From CBDFHV01 sp965247705 (GTDB lineage Bacteria; Pseudomonadota; Alphaproteobacteria; Rhodospirillales; CAMCUA01), in the NCBI GenBank assembly GCA_965247705.1, contig CBDFHV010000084.1, positions 62,001-126,000 on the forward strand: a stretch of 64,000 bases of DNA. The letters run 5' to 3'. The position numbers were made by a program, and so were the translations under genes. This document shows positions 43,207 through 50,853 of the stretch, piece by piece (the first letter of the stretch is position 1; each line of letters begins with the position of its first letter). Under the pieces are notes generated by a model, which saw only the letters and a program-made list of their open reading frames with translations, made no database searches and had not been told where the DNA came from.

Positions 43207-43613
43207 CGCCGCGACCTCCGCCGCCCCAAAGGGCCGAAGGTCTCCGTCTTGGCCTCCAGCAGTTCCACCTGCATGGTCAACTCTCCGATCCGCTTCATGG
43301 CGCTATCCAGTTCCGCCTGCACCGGATCGCCCTTGCGTTGCTTGAGCGAGGCGTCGATCCCGCCGATCGCTTTCTCACGCCACTGCTCGAGCCGGAAGAT
43401 CTCTACGCCCAACTGGCGCGACAGAAGTTGCACCGGCTCGTCACGCAAAAGCCGCAGAACGACCTCACGCTTGCGCGCCACCGTCCATCGCTGGCCAAGT
43501 CCCAGCGGGCCTGCCGGCAAAGCCTGTCCTGGGGAAAACGTGGACGAGCCAAGCTCGCCCGCATTTACCACAGGCCCATCAACAGCAACTTTCTTCTCAA
43601 AATTATCGGTCAT
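43203..43613 (-). CDS. IS3-family transposase OrfA
   Basis: A protein of 136 residues starting MTDNFEKKVAVDG. AAGGAGGA lies seven bases upstream of ATG 43613, a better start than the frame start at 43634. The central part RWTVARKREVVLRLLRDEP to LSRQLGVEIFRLEQWREK is the IS3-type helix-turn-helix, and the C terminus is a leucine-rich coiled coil (ELTMQVELLEAKTE). Known role: DNA-binding partner of OrfB. Confidence 0.88.
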   Translation of the reverse strand: MTDNFEKKVAVDGPVVNAGELGSSTFSPGQALPAGPLGLGQRWTVARKREVVLRLLRDEPVQLLSRQLGVEIFRLEQWREKAIGGIDASLKQRKGDPVQAELDSAMKRIGELTMQVELLEAKTETFGPLGRRRSRR

Positions 43614-43651
43614 GTTCCGGTCCTCCTTGGACACTTCGATTAAGCCAATTC

Positions 43652-43664
43652 TGTGTCCAAGGAA
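43652..43664. repeat. IS3-family element, right terminal inverted repeat
   Basis: TGTGTCCAAGGAA, the exact complement of the left repeat at 42280-42292. A related GTGTCCAAGGAGG occurs inside the element at the orfA ribosome binding site. Confidence 0.75.
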
Positions 43665-43679
43665 ATCGGGTCCGACTCA

Positions 43680-44067
43680 AAGACAGCGGGCACGTTGCTC
43701 TCGATGGCGTCGAGATACCTGCAGAACGCGCTTGCCCGGTGCTACTTCATGCACGTGCCGATGACCGTACCCGCCGTCACGTCGAGGGCGGCGAACAGCG
43801 TGGTCGTTCTATGGCGCTTATCATCGTGGCGCTTGTAATGGTGGGTGCGCCGCTCCACCTGACCCGGGCGCAGGGGCAGCATCGGTTGCGTGCGGTCGAG
43901 GGCCCCCGATCAAGCCGGGGGCAGGCTCTGGATCCGTCCGCCGCCAAGAGGACGATCCGCGCCCGCCTCGCCGCCCCGTGCGATGACTTGCGACGCCGAA
44001 TCCGCATCTCAAGCTCAAGGCGCTCCCCATCGCTCAGGACAATCGCAACCGCTGAACCACGTGCCAT
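43680..44067 (-). pseudogene. IS630-family transposase remnant
   Basis: Read from the right, the minus strand begins MARGSAVAIVLSDGERLELE and ARRARIVLLAADG, the N terminus of IS630 transposases. The middle of the gene is deleted. It resumes as HYKRHDDKRHRTTTLFAALD and VTAGTVIGTCMK, then a stop codon, then ASAFCRYLDAIESNVPAVF. The C-terminal third is absent, and the remnant stops at the IS3-family element. Frame changes, an internal stop and deletion show that it is dead. Confidence 0.85.
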
Positions 44068-44080
44068 AGCCGCCTCCAAA

Positions 44081-44504
44081 TCGATGACCAGAGGCGCAGC
44101 GAATCACAGATCATTCAACGCGACTAGAAACTTCTGGAACAGGACACTTAGGGCACCCGAAATAGAAACCGCCGAATACGATTGACAAAGCGGGGTGGTG
44201 ATATGAACATTCGTTGGCGGCCTTGATCGGATCCGGGACCTCAGTGCGTCGCGGTGGGAGCTTGTTCGAACCGCAATCCGATCGAGTAAACGTTGGCCAC
44301 GGTGCGCCAGAGCGCCCATGGAACGAGAGCCCGTTTTTGGCCCGGCCGTTAAACTGCTGGCCGAGCCAATCGCGCGCGCGTTCCCTTGGGTCGATCGAGG
44401 GGCGTCATGCCGCTGACTCCAGCGATCTACGGCGCCAGGTCCGTGGATGGTGCCGGAGCGCACTCCGGGGGCAAACAATGGATAAGATCAGAGGAGACGG
44501 ATCC
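44081..44504. other. Non-coding region between IS remnant and the transporter operon
   Basis: About 420 bases without a supported gene. They should hold the promoter of the binding-protein gene that starts at 44505, but I could not pick out hexamers. GAGGAG near 44490 is the likely ribosome binding site. No attachment site or tRNA end was recognised. Confidence 0.4.
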
Positions 44505-46103
44505 ATGACCAGACAGTCTGGGCGTACGAGGAATCACATCGACCGGCGGACATTTCTCAAGACGGCGGGCGCGGTGGGCGCCTTGAGTACGGGAATGACG
44601 ATTCCCTACCGACGGGCGGCGGCGAAGCCAGGCACGAACGAGATCGTCGCGGCCTTGTTCGCCGAGCCAAAGTCCATTGCCCCGCTGACGCGCAAGGGTC
44701 TCCATGGCGCCCAGATCGGTCGTCAGTTGCACGAAACCCCCGTCACCATCGCCGATGCCAAAACCATGAAACTCGCGCCGGCGATGTGCGAGTCCTGGAA
44801 GCAGGAAGATCCAGTGACATACGCCTTCAAGCTTCGCGAAGGGTTGCAGTGGCACAAGGGGTACGGCGAGGTGACCGCCGAGGACGCCGTCTTCAGTTAT
44901 CAGAAGTACTTCGAGATAAACAAGCGTAGAGGGGCGGCGAACTACATCGACCGTACGGAGGTCCGCGACAAGTACACGTTCATCGTCAAGCTCGTGCGGC
45001 CCTATGGCGGCTTCCTCTCCACCTGGGGGCCCCATAGCTCCTATTCGACTATTCACTGCAAGAAGGCGTTCGAGGAGATGGGAAAGGAAGCGTTCGGGCG
45101 CAACCCCATCGGCAGCGGTCCGTTCGAATTGGTGGAATGGAAGGCCGGCGTGCACATCAAGCTGAAGAAGTTCGACGGCTATCGGGACTCCAACTTGCCG
45201 GGGGTGGAGCGGCTGACCTTCCAGTTCGTATCAGACAGCTTCGTGAAGGTCGAAAAGCTGCGCAACGGCGAATTGGACTGGATCGATGCGCCCGACTTCA
45301 GTGAACTGCCGGCATTGCAAAAAGATCCTAACATCACGGTGCTGAGCCCGACGACGGACGAGTGGGACTACATCGCCTTCAACGGCGAATTGCCGGACAG
45401 CCACCCCCTCAAGCACCCCAAGGTACGCGAGGCCATCGGCTACGCCATCGACCGCAACTCCATCGTCAAGAACGTTTATTACGGCAATGCCTCTGCGACG
45501 GACCACCCCCTTCCGCCGGGCCTGCCGGGGAGCGACCACCCGATTAAGTATCCCCATGACGGCGACCAGGCCAGGGCCCGCCAGCTCCTGAAGGAGGCGG
45601 GATTCGGCGACGGGTTCGAGGTCAGTTGTTTCGTCAGCCACAAGCCGGAGCTGCGCGATCAGTTGGTCGTGATCGCGGCGCAACTGGGGGAGGTCGGCAT
45701 CAAGGTCAAGATCGAGCAAACAGACAATGCCGGCTTTCGGGCGAGAATGAAGGAGGGAAGGGATTACGAAATGGCGTTGGAGGACATCGGCATGATTGGC
45801 CCGGACTCCGACCCGTCCGTCTACAACTTCCTGCACAGCGACTTCAAAGGTCAGTACGTCAACTTCCCGCGATACGGCACGGACGAGATGGATCAGCTCC
45901 TGCAGAAGGGCCGGACCAGTTCCGATCCGGCGGAGCGCAACCGGACGTACAACAAGGTCGTGGACTTGATCCACCGGGACAACCCCATGATCTACACGAC
46001 CTTTCCGAAGAATATCTACTGCATGAACAGCAAGCTGAAAGGCTTCAAATCGAATCGTACCGAATGGAATATCGGCTTCGAAGGCCTCCACTGGACAGCG
46101 TAA
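44505..46103 (+). CDS. ABC transporter substrate-binding protein, peptide/opine family (SBP_bac_5)
   Basis: A 532-residue periplasmic binding protein. The start MTRQSGRTRN follows GAGGAG. A Tat signal is visible: DRRTFLKTAGAVGALSTG near residues 18-36. The mature part has family segments such as GLHGAQIGRQLHETPVTIAD, KAFEEMGKEAFGRNPIGSGP and HPKVREAIGYAIDRNSIVKN. Known role: delivers oligopeptides, opines or related amides to a Dpp-type permease. It heads a same-strand run that also encodes both permeases, a double ATPase and several amide hydrolases, so the ligand is probably the compound those enzymes degrade. Confidence 0.92.
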   Translation: MTRQSGRTRNHIDRRTFLKTAGAVGALSTGMTIPYRRAAAKPGTNEIVAALFAEPKSIAPLTRKGLHGAQIGRQLHETPVTIADAKTMKLAPAMCESWKQEDPVTYAFKLREGLQWHKGYGEVTAEDAVFSYQKYFEINKRRGAANYIDRTEVRDKYTFIVKLVRPYGGFLSTWGPHSSYSTIHCKKAFEEMGKEAFGRNPIGSGPFELVEWKAGVHIKLKKFDGYRDSNLPGVERLTFQFVSDSFVKVEKLRNGELDWIDAPDFSELPALQKDPNITVLSPTTDEWDYIAFNGELPDSHPLKHPKVREAIGYAIDRNSIVKNVYYGNASATDHPLPPGLPGSDHPIKYPHDGDQARARQLLKEAGFGDGFEVSCFVSHKPELRDQLVVIAAQLGEVGIKVKIEQTDNAGFRARMKEGRDYEMALEDIGMIGPDSDPSVYNFLHSDFKGQYVNFPRYGTDEMDQLLQKGRTSSDPAERNRTYNKVVDLIHRDNPMIYTTFPKNIYCMNSKLKGFKSNRTEWNIGFEGLHWTA

Positions 46104-46195
46104 TCTTCGGAGAAGCAGGTCGGGTAGCCGCGGCTGGATCATAGCCGCGGCTACGGCGACGCACCTCGCACAAGACAGAACTGGAGATCGGTCGA

Positions 46196-47425
46196 TTGAA
46201 AGCCGAGAAGGGAGATGTCGTCCTCAGACACGTGAACGCCGAGCGCGTCGCGCAGCTCGAGATGGATCTGGTCCGCATCCCCAGCTTTACCTTCGAGGAA
46301 GCGGACCTGGCCGAATACCTGATGACCACCATGGACCGGATCGGTCTGGACGTGGAGATGCTAAACGTTCCCATCCCCGACGGGAGGGTCGGCAAGCAAC
46401 CGGTCGGACGACTGCGCGGAAACGGAAAGGGCCCGACGCTCTTGTTCTGTGGCCATATGGACTACATGGGGCGGACGGAGGGGATTTGGCAGCGGGACCC
46501 CTTCGACCCGGTGATCGAGGATGGCTGGCTCTACGGGCGCGGATGCAAGGACGAGAAGGGCGGTCTCGCGGCCATGGTGTCGTCCGCCGAAGCCCTGATC
46601 GAGTCCGGCGCCCCGCTCAAGGGGAACGTAATCTACGCACCGGTGATGGGCCATAAGCGTGAGGGCGTCGGCGTGCGTCATTTGCTGGCCTCCGGCGTCA
46701 CCGCGGACATGGCCATCGTCACCGAGAACAGCAACAACGGCGTTTCCACGGTCTGCGGCGGCAGGGTGACCGGGTTAATTCGGATCACCGGCGAACCGTG
46801 GTGGTTCTATGATCCGACCAAGGACGCCCGACCGGTCCACTACGCGGAAAAACTGGCCAATGTGATCCAGGCCATGGGGCCGAACAACCAGCCGGGCGAT
46901 CCGACGACCGGCTGGATGACCTTCGAACCCTATGACAGGCTGCCGACGTTTCCCCGCTTCAACATCCTCAAGGTTTCCACCGAGGACAGCGAAGGGCCGT
47001 GCGCCAGCATTGAGTTCTGGGTGCGGACCGTGCCCGGGCAGACCGACACGACAATACGGGCGGACCTGGAGCGACTGCTGGCCGGGCTGGCGCGAGAGGA
47101 CCCGGACCTGAACTGGGAAGTCGAAATCTACAGCCCCAGCCAGGAGCCCCATTCGATCCCGGAAGATCACGACGTGGTCCAATCGTTGATCCGGTGGCAC
47201 GAGCACGTGACGGGCGAGGAACCCGTGGTGGGGGAGAAGCCCCGGATGGGCCACGTCGGCGATTCGGCTTACCTGGAAAAGGCCGGCATCCCGACTGTGC
47301 TCTATGGTCCGGGAAGCATCAGGATCTTCGAATTCTGGCCGGCGATGGACGAGCGCATCCTGCTCGATGATATCGTGACCGCCGCCAAGGTATACGCGCT
47401 GACCACACTCGATCTCTGCGGCTGA
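46196..47425 (+). CDS. M20-family metallo-amidohydrolase, copy 1
   Basis: A 409-residue zinc hydrolase of the ArgE/DapE/carboxypeptidase group. Metal ligands: His/Asp in CGHMDYMG, Asp in YGRGCKDEKGG, Glu in VTENSNN and a C-terminal His expected late in the chain. The frame starts at TTG 46196, with GGAGA ten bases upstream; no better start was seen. Known substrates in the family are N-acyl or N-carbamoyl amino acids and short peptides. Here, next to HyuA/HyuB, an N-carbamoyl or N-acyl amino acid hydrolase is plausible. Paralogue of the next gene. Confidence 0.9.
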   Translation: MKAEKGDVVLRHVNAERVAQLEMDLVRIPSFTFEEADLAEYLMTTMDRIGLDVEMLNVPIPDGRVGKQPVGRLRGNGKGPTLLFCGHMDYMGRTEGIWQRDPFDPVIEDGWLYGRGCKDEKGGLAAMVSSAEALIESGAPLKGNVIYAPVMGHKREGVGVRHLLASGVTADMAIVTENSNNGVSTVCGGRVTGLIRITGEPWWFYDPTKDARPVHYAEKLANVIQAMGPNNQPGDPTTGWMTFEPYDRLPTFPRFNILKVSTEDSEGPCASIEFWVRTVPGQTDTTIRADLERLLAGLAREDPDLNWEVEIYSPSQEPHSIPEDHDVVQSLIRWHEHVTGEEPVVGEKPRMGHVGDSAYLEKAGIPTVLYGPGSIRIFEFWPAMDERILLDDIVTAAKVYALTTLDLCG

Positions 47426-47506
47426 GCCTCACTTCGCTCACGGTGTGCAGATAATCGTACAGGATCCGCGTCCAGGGGCCGCTGCGGGTGAAACGGAGGG
47501 ATATCA

Positions 47507-48775
47507 ATGGTTTTGGAAGCGAGTGTCGCTGACCGCATCCTGGCCGCGGTGGATCAAGAACGGGTGCTGACCATGGAGCAGGAATGCGTGCGTATTCCAA
47601 GCTTCACCTACGAAGAGGCGAAGTGCGCCGCCTACTTCGCCCGCGTGATGCGCGACATCGGCCTGGATGTGGAGATGGTCGAGGTCGAGGATCCCACGGG
47701 AACGGGCCGGCGCGGCCAGCAGCCCGTGGGCCGCCTGCGGGGTACCGGGGGCGGATCGAGCTTGATGCTCAACGGGCATATGGACCACCGGGAACTGGTG
47801 GGCGAATGGGAACGCGATCCGTTCAGCGGGCACTTCGAGAATGGACTGATCTACGGCCGTGGCGCCCAGGACGACAAGGGCGGATGCGTCGCAATGATCT
47901 CGGCGGCGGCGGCCATCGTCGCGGCCGGCGTGAATCTCCGAGGCGATGTCCTGGTCTGCCCGGTCATGGCACACAAGCCGGGTGGCCATGGCACACGGGC
48001 TCTGATCGAGCAGGGGTTCATTACGGATCTCTGCATCAACACGGAGAACTCGGGCAACGGCATTGCCCGGGTGTCCTGCGGCTTGATCCGGTTCCGGGTG
48101 CACGCCCGTTCACCGCTGATCCATGTCAACAGCACACCCGCCCAGCGCGCCCATTATCTCAATCCCGCGGAGCAACTGGCCTTGATCGTGCAGCGGATGG
48201 GGCCTTCGATCCGACCCATACCCGAAGGGGACTGGATGACCTTCGAGCGGCACCCCGATCTGCCCGATTTCCCCAAGCTCCACTATGACGAGATCGTCGG
48301 CGACCACATGAGCCGGGTCACCTCGGACGGGATGAGCATGACGGTGCAGGTGCGAACGGTGCCCGGACAATCCGCCGAGACCATCAAGGCGGATGTGGAG
48401 CGGCTGATGGCGGCACTTGCCGGGGAACACCCCAACCTCGACGTGACCGTCGAGGCGCCGCCGAAGGACGGAAGGTGGGCCGGCTTCGAGGGTCCGGCCC
48501 TCACCACGCCGGCCGACTCAGTGCTGGTCACCACGCTGGCGCGCAATCACGAAAAGGTCGCCGGCAGCCCGCCGGTGATCGGGGCGGAGCCCAGGTTGGG
48601 TTCCTACAACGACGGCAACATGCTGTCGGCGGCGGGTGTGGAGACCGTCATGTACGGCCCCGGAGACCTGCGCATGTTCGACGCCTGGCCGACCGCCAAC
48701 GAGTGCGTCAGTCTCGAGGAGTTGGTGGTCTGTACCAAGACGTTGGCCCTTTCGATCGCTGAACTCTGCGGATGA
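47507..48775 (+). CDS. M20-family metallo-amidohydrolase, copy 2
   Basis: A 422-residue paralogue of the preceding gene. Shared sequence includes CVRIPSFTYEEAKCAAYF, NGHMDHREL, IYGRGAQDDKGGCVAMIS and NTENSGNG, and the pair share the ending LxLCG. Tandem duplication is evident, while the middle (dimerisation) domain has diverged. The catalytic zinc ligands are kept. Its stop codon overlaps the ATG of the small carbon-nitrogen hydrolase fragment (ATGA). Inference: the two copies may act on different N-substituted amino acids released in the same pathway. Confidence 0.9.
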   Translation: MVLEASVADRILAAVDQERVLTMEQECVRIPSFTYEEAKCAAYFARVMRDIGLDVEMVEVEDPTGTGRRGQQPVGRLRGTGGGSSLMLNGHMDHRELVGEWERDPFSGHFENGLIYGRGAQDDKGGCVAMISAAAAIVAAGVNLRGDVLVCPVMAHKPGGHGTRALIEQGFITDLCINTENSGNGIARVSCGLIRFRVHARSPLIHVNSTPAQRAHYLNPAEQLALIVQRMGPSIRPIPEGDWMTFERHPDLPDFPKLHYDEIVGDHMSRVTSDGMSMTVQVRTVPGQSAETIKADVERLMAALAGEHPNLDVTVEAPPKDGRWAGFEGPALTTPADSVLVTTLARNHEKVAGSPPVIGAEPRLGSYNDGNMLSAAGVETVMYGPGDLRMFDAWPTANECVSLEELVVCTKTLALSIAELCG

Positions 48776-48951
48776 GCGACGTCGGATTGGGAGAGGCGAC
48801 GGTCCCCGTCGCCCACATCGGCATAATGATCTGCTACGATTGGAACTTCGCCGAGGCGATCCGTGAGCTTGCCGTGCGAGGAGCGGAGGTTCTCGTCGGG
48901 CCGCAAGTCTGGCCGACCAACACGACGAACTCGGGAGACTGGCGCGGATGA
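48772..48951 (+). CDS. 59-residue carbon-nitrogen hydrolase (nitrilase-superfamily) fragment
   Basis: A short frame not longer than 59 codons: MSDVGLGEATVPVAHIGIMI then CYDWNFAEAIRELAVRG and AEVLVGPQVWPTN. This is the part of a nitrilase-superfamily enzyme around the active-site Cys (MICYDWNF). The catalytic Glu and Lys regions that lie N-terminal in a full enzyme, and the C-terminal half, are missing. It should therefore be inactive. Remarkably, its ATG overlaps the M20 stop and its TGA overlaps the permease ATG, so it is perfectly coupled at both ends. It may be a deletion scar kept for translation coupling. Confidence 0.6.
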   Translation: MSDVGLGEATVPVAHIGIMICYDWNFAEAIRELAVRGAEVLVGPQVWPTNTTNSGDWRG

Positions 48952-49904
48952 AGAAGTATGTAGCACAGCGCCTGCTTCAGATACCGGTGGTACTCTTCTT
49001 CATTTCCATCATCGTATTTTCGCTCATGCACATCGCCCCCGGCGATCCGGTTATGGTGATGCTGGGCGACTACTTCACGGCGGAGGATGCGGCCAAACTC
49101 CGCCGCGATCTGGGCCTGGATCGGCCACTCTACGTTCAGTACTTCAGTTGGGTCTGGGGCGCCACGCACCTGGATTTCGGAAACTCCTTCCATACCCTCC
49201 AACCGATCTCCGAGATGATCCTGGAACGGGCACCCTACACCATCTTCCTGGCCTCCCTGTCCGTCGGTTTCGCTCTCCTCATCGCCATTCCCATCGGCAT
49301 CGTCGCGGCCCGTCATCACAACACCATGGTCGACTACACGTCCATGGTGGGCGCCATGCTGGGCATTAGCATCCCCAACTTCGCGTTGGCCGTGCTGTTG
49401 ATCCTGGTGCTGGCCGTATGGATGGATATTCTTCCCATCTCCGGGCCGGGCGACCCGTGGAACGATCCCATCGGCTCCATCCGCTACTACGTGATGCCGG
49501 TGATCGCCCTGGGCACGGCCCAGCTCGCACTCATCAGCCGTTTGTTGCGCTCCAGTCTGCTGGAGGTGCTTAACCAGGACTACATTCGCACGGCGCGATC
49601 CAAGGGGTTGTCGGAGCGGACGATTCTCTACCGCCATGCGCTGAAGAACGCGCTGCCTCCAGTCATCACGATCGTCGCCATCAGCTTCGCCCAGGCCCTG
49701 GGGGGCTCCATCTCCATGGAGTTCGTCTTCGGCCTACCGGGCCTGGGCAGCCTCATTCTCGACGCCATCAACTGGAAGGACTTTCCCCTGATCCAGGGGA
49801 TCACCTTCGTGACCGCCTCTGTTTTTATCCTGGCCAATTTGATCGCTGATCTGATGTATGCGCTGGTCGATCCGCGCATTCGTTACGGAGACAAAGGATC
49901 GTGA
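48948..49904 (+). CDS. ABC transporter permease, DppB type
   Basis: A 318-residue inner-membrane permease with six transmembrane segments. The first helix is RLLQIPVVLFFISIIVFSL. The family start MHIAPGDPV and the EAA-type loop RTARSKGLSERTILYRHALK (ATPase contact) are present. Known role: one half of the Dpp/Opp channel. Its ATG overlaps the end of the nitrilase fragment and its stop overlaps the next permease gene (GTGA). It works with the DppC-like protein, the fused ATPase and the Tat-exported binding protein of this run. Confidence 0.95.
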   Translation: MKKYVAQRLLQIPVVLFFISIIVFSLMHIAPGDPVMVMLGDYFTAEDAAKLRRDLGLDRPLYVQYFSWVWGATHLDFGNSFHTLQPISEMILERAPYTIFLASLSVGFALLIAIPIGIVAARHHNTMVDYTSMVGAMLGISIPNFALAVLLILVLAVWMDILPISGPGDPWNDPIGSIRYYVMPVIALGTAQLALISRLLRSSLLEVLNQDYIRTARSKGLSERTILYRHALKNALPPVITIVAISFAQALGGSISMEFVFGLPGLGSLILDAINWKDFPLIQGITFVTASVFILANLIADLMYALVDPRIRYGDKGS

Positions 49905-50842
49905 CGACAACGGAAGCGCGAAACCAGCCGCCTGACGGAACGCCGATGCGCTCGACCCTTCGGCAACCTGAGCGGAGCCATTGGCGGCTGGCCTGGTTGC
50001 AGATTCGGCGCAACCGGTTGGCGGTTTTCGGCGCCTTCATCATCCTTGGCGCCCTCATTACCGCTTTTCTGGCGCCGATCCTGGCGCCCGCCGACCCCAC
50101 CGCGCAGGTCATGTCGGTCAAACTGGCGGCCCCCAGTCTGGACCACCTCCTGGGCACCGATGCCTTCGGCCGGGATGTGCTGAGCCGCCTGATGTACGGC
50201 TCCCGCACGTCGCTGTTCGTCGGGTCGGCCACCGTTCTGGTGGCGTTGTTGGTCGGCGTTCCCCTGGGACTTGTCTCGGGCTTCGTCGGCGGCCGCTGGG
50301 ACAACTTCACCATGCGGATCATGGATGCCTTCCTCAGCTTTCCGGCCATCATGCTGGCCCTGGCCTTGATGGGCATTCTGGGGCCGGACATTCAGAACGT
50401 GATCATGGCCCTCGCCGTGGTTTTCATGCCCTCCTTCGCGCGCTTGGCTCGGGCGTCCACCCTGTCGGTGAAGGAAGAGGTGTACATCAAGGCGGCGCGT
50501 AACGCGGGCGTTCGCACGCCGAAGATTCTCTTCGTTCATATCCTGCCCAACATCATTAGCCCCCTCGTGGTGCAGGCGACCTACACGTTCTCCTTGGCGA
50601 TCGTCGCGGCGGCCACCCTCAGTTTCCTGGGGTTGGGCGTGCAGCCGCCGACGCCCGACTGGGGATACGACTTGAGCAATGGCCGGCGTTACGTCCGTCA
50701 CGCGCCCTGGCTCATCCTGGTGCCCATTGTCGCTATCAGCATCACCGTGCTGGCGATCAACTTTCTCGGCGATGGATTGCGCGACGCCCTTGACCCACGC
50801 TATCGATCGGGTCGAGCGAACAAGATAGAGAATAAGAATTAA
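49901..50842 (+). CDS. ABC transporter permease, DppC type
   Basis: A 313-residue permease starting at GTG 49901, overlapping the dppB-like stop. The N-terminal OppC-type segment RNRLAVFGAFIILGALITAF is followed by the family HLLGTDAFGRDVLSRLMYG and the EAA-type loop KAARNAGVRTPKILFVHILP. Ends in a basic tail. Known role: second half of the Dpp/Opp channel. The double ATPase gene follows 11 bases downstream. Confidence 0.95.
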   Translation: MTTTEARNQPPDGTPMRSTLRQPERSHWRLAWLQIRRNRLAVFGAFIILGALITAFLAPILAPADPTAQVMSVKLAAPSLDHLLGTDAFGRDVLSRLMYGSRTSLFVGSATVLVALLVGVPLGLVSGFVGGRWDNFTMRIMDAFLSFPAIMLALALMGILGPDIQNVIMALAVVFMPSFARLARASTLSVKEEVYIKAARNAGVRTPKILFVHILPNIISPLVVQATYTFSLAIVAAATLSFLGLGVQPPTPDWGYDLSNGRRYVRHAPWLILVPIVAISITVLAINFLGDGLRDALDPRYRSGRANKIENKN

Positions 50843-50853
50843 TCTAGTGGTCC

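Larger units (their letters stand above)
42280..43664 (-). mobile_element. IS3-family insertion sequence, complete
   Basis: About 1385 bases bounded by inverted repeats: TTCCTTGGACACA at 42280-42292 and its complement at 43652-43664. It carries orfA and orfB on the minus strand, both intact. I could not find a clear target-site duplication next to the repeats. It lies directly against a decayed IS630-type transposase remnant, so it appears to have inserted into older mobile DNA. Confidence 0.85.

Noticed and set aside
42331..43764. Long plus-strand open frame across the IS3-family element
   Set aside because: Antisense shadow of intact transposase genes with clear DDE motifs on the other strand.
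44260..44300. TTCGAACC-containing stretch resembling a tRNA T-arm, possible tRNA or attachment site
   Set aside because: The flanks do not pair as a T-stem, and no anticodon or acceptor arm could be drawn.
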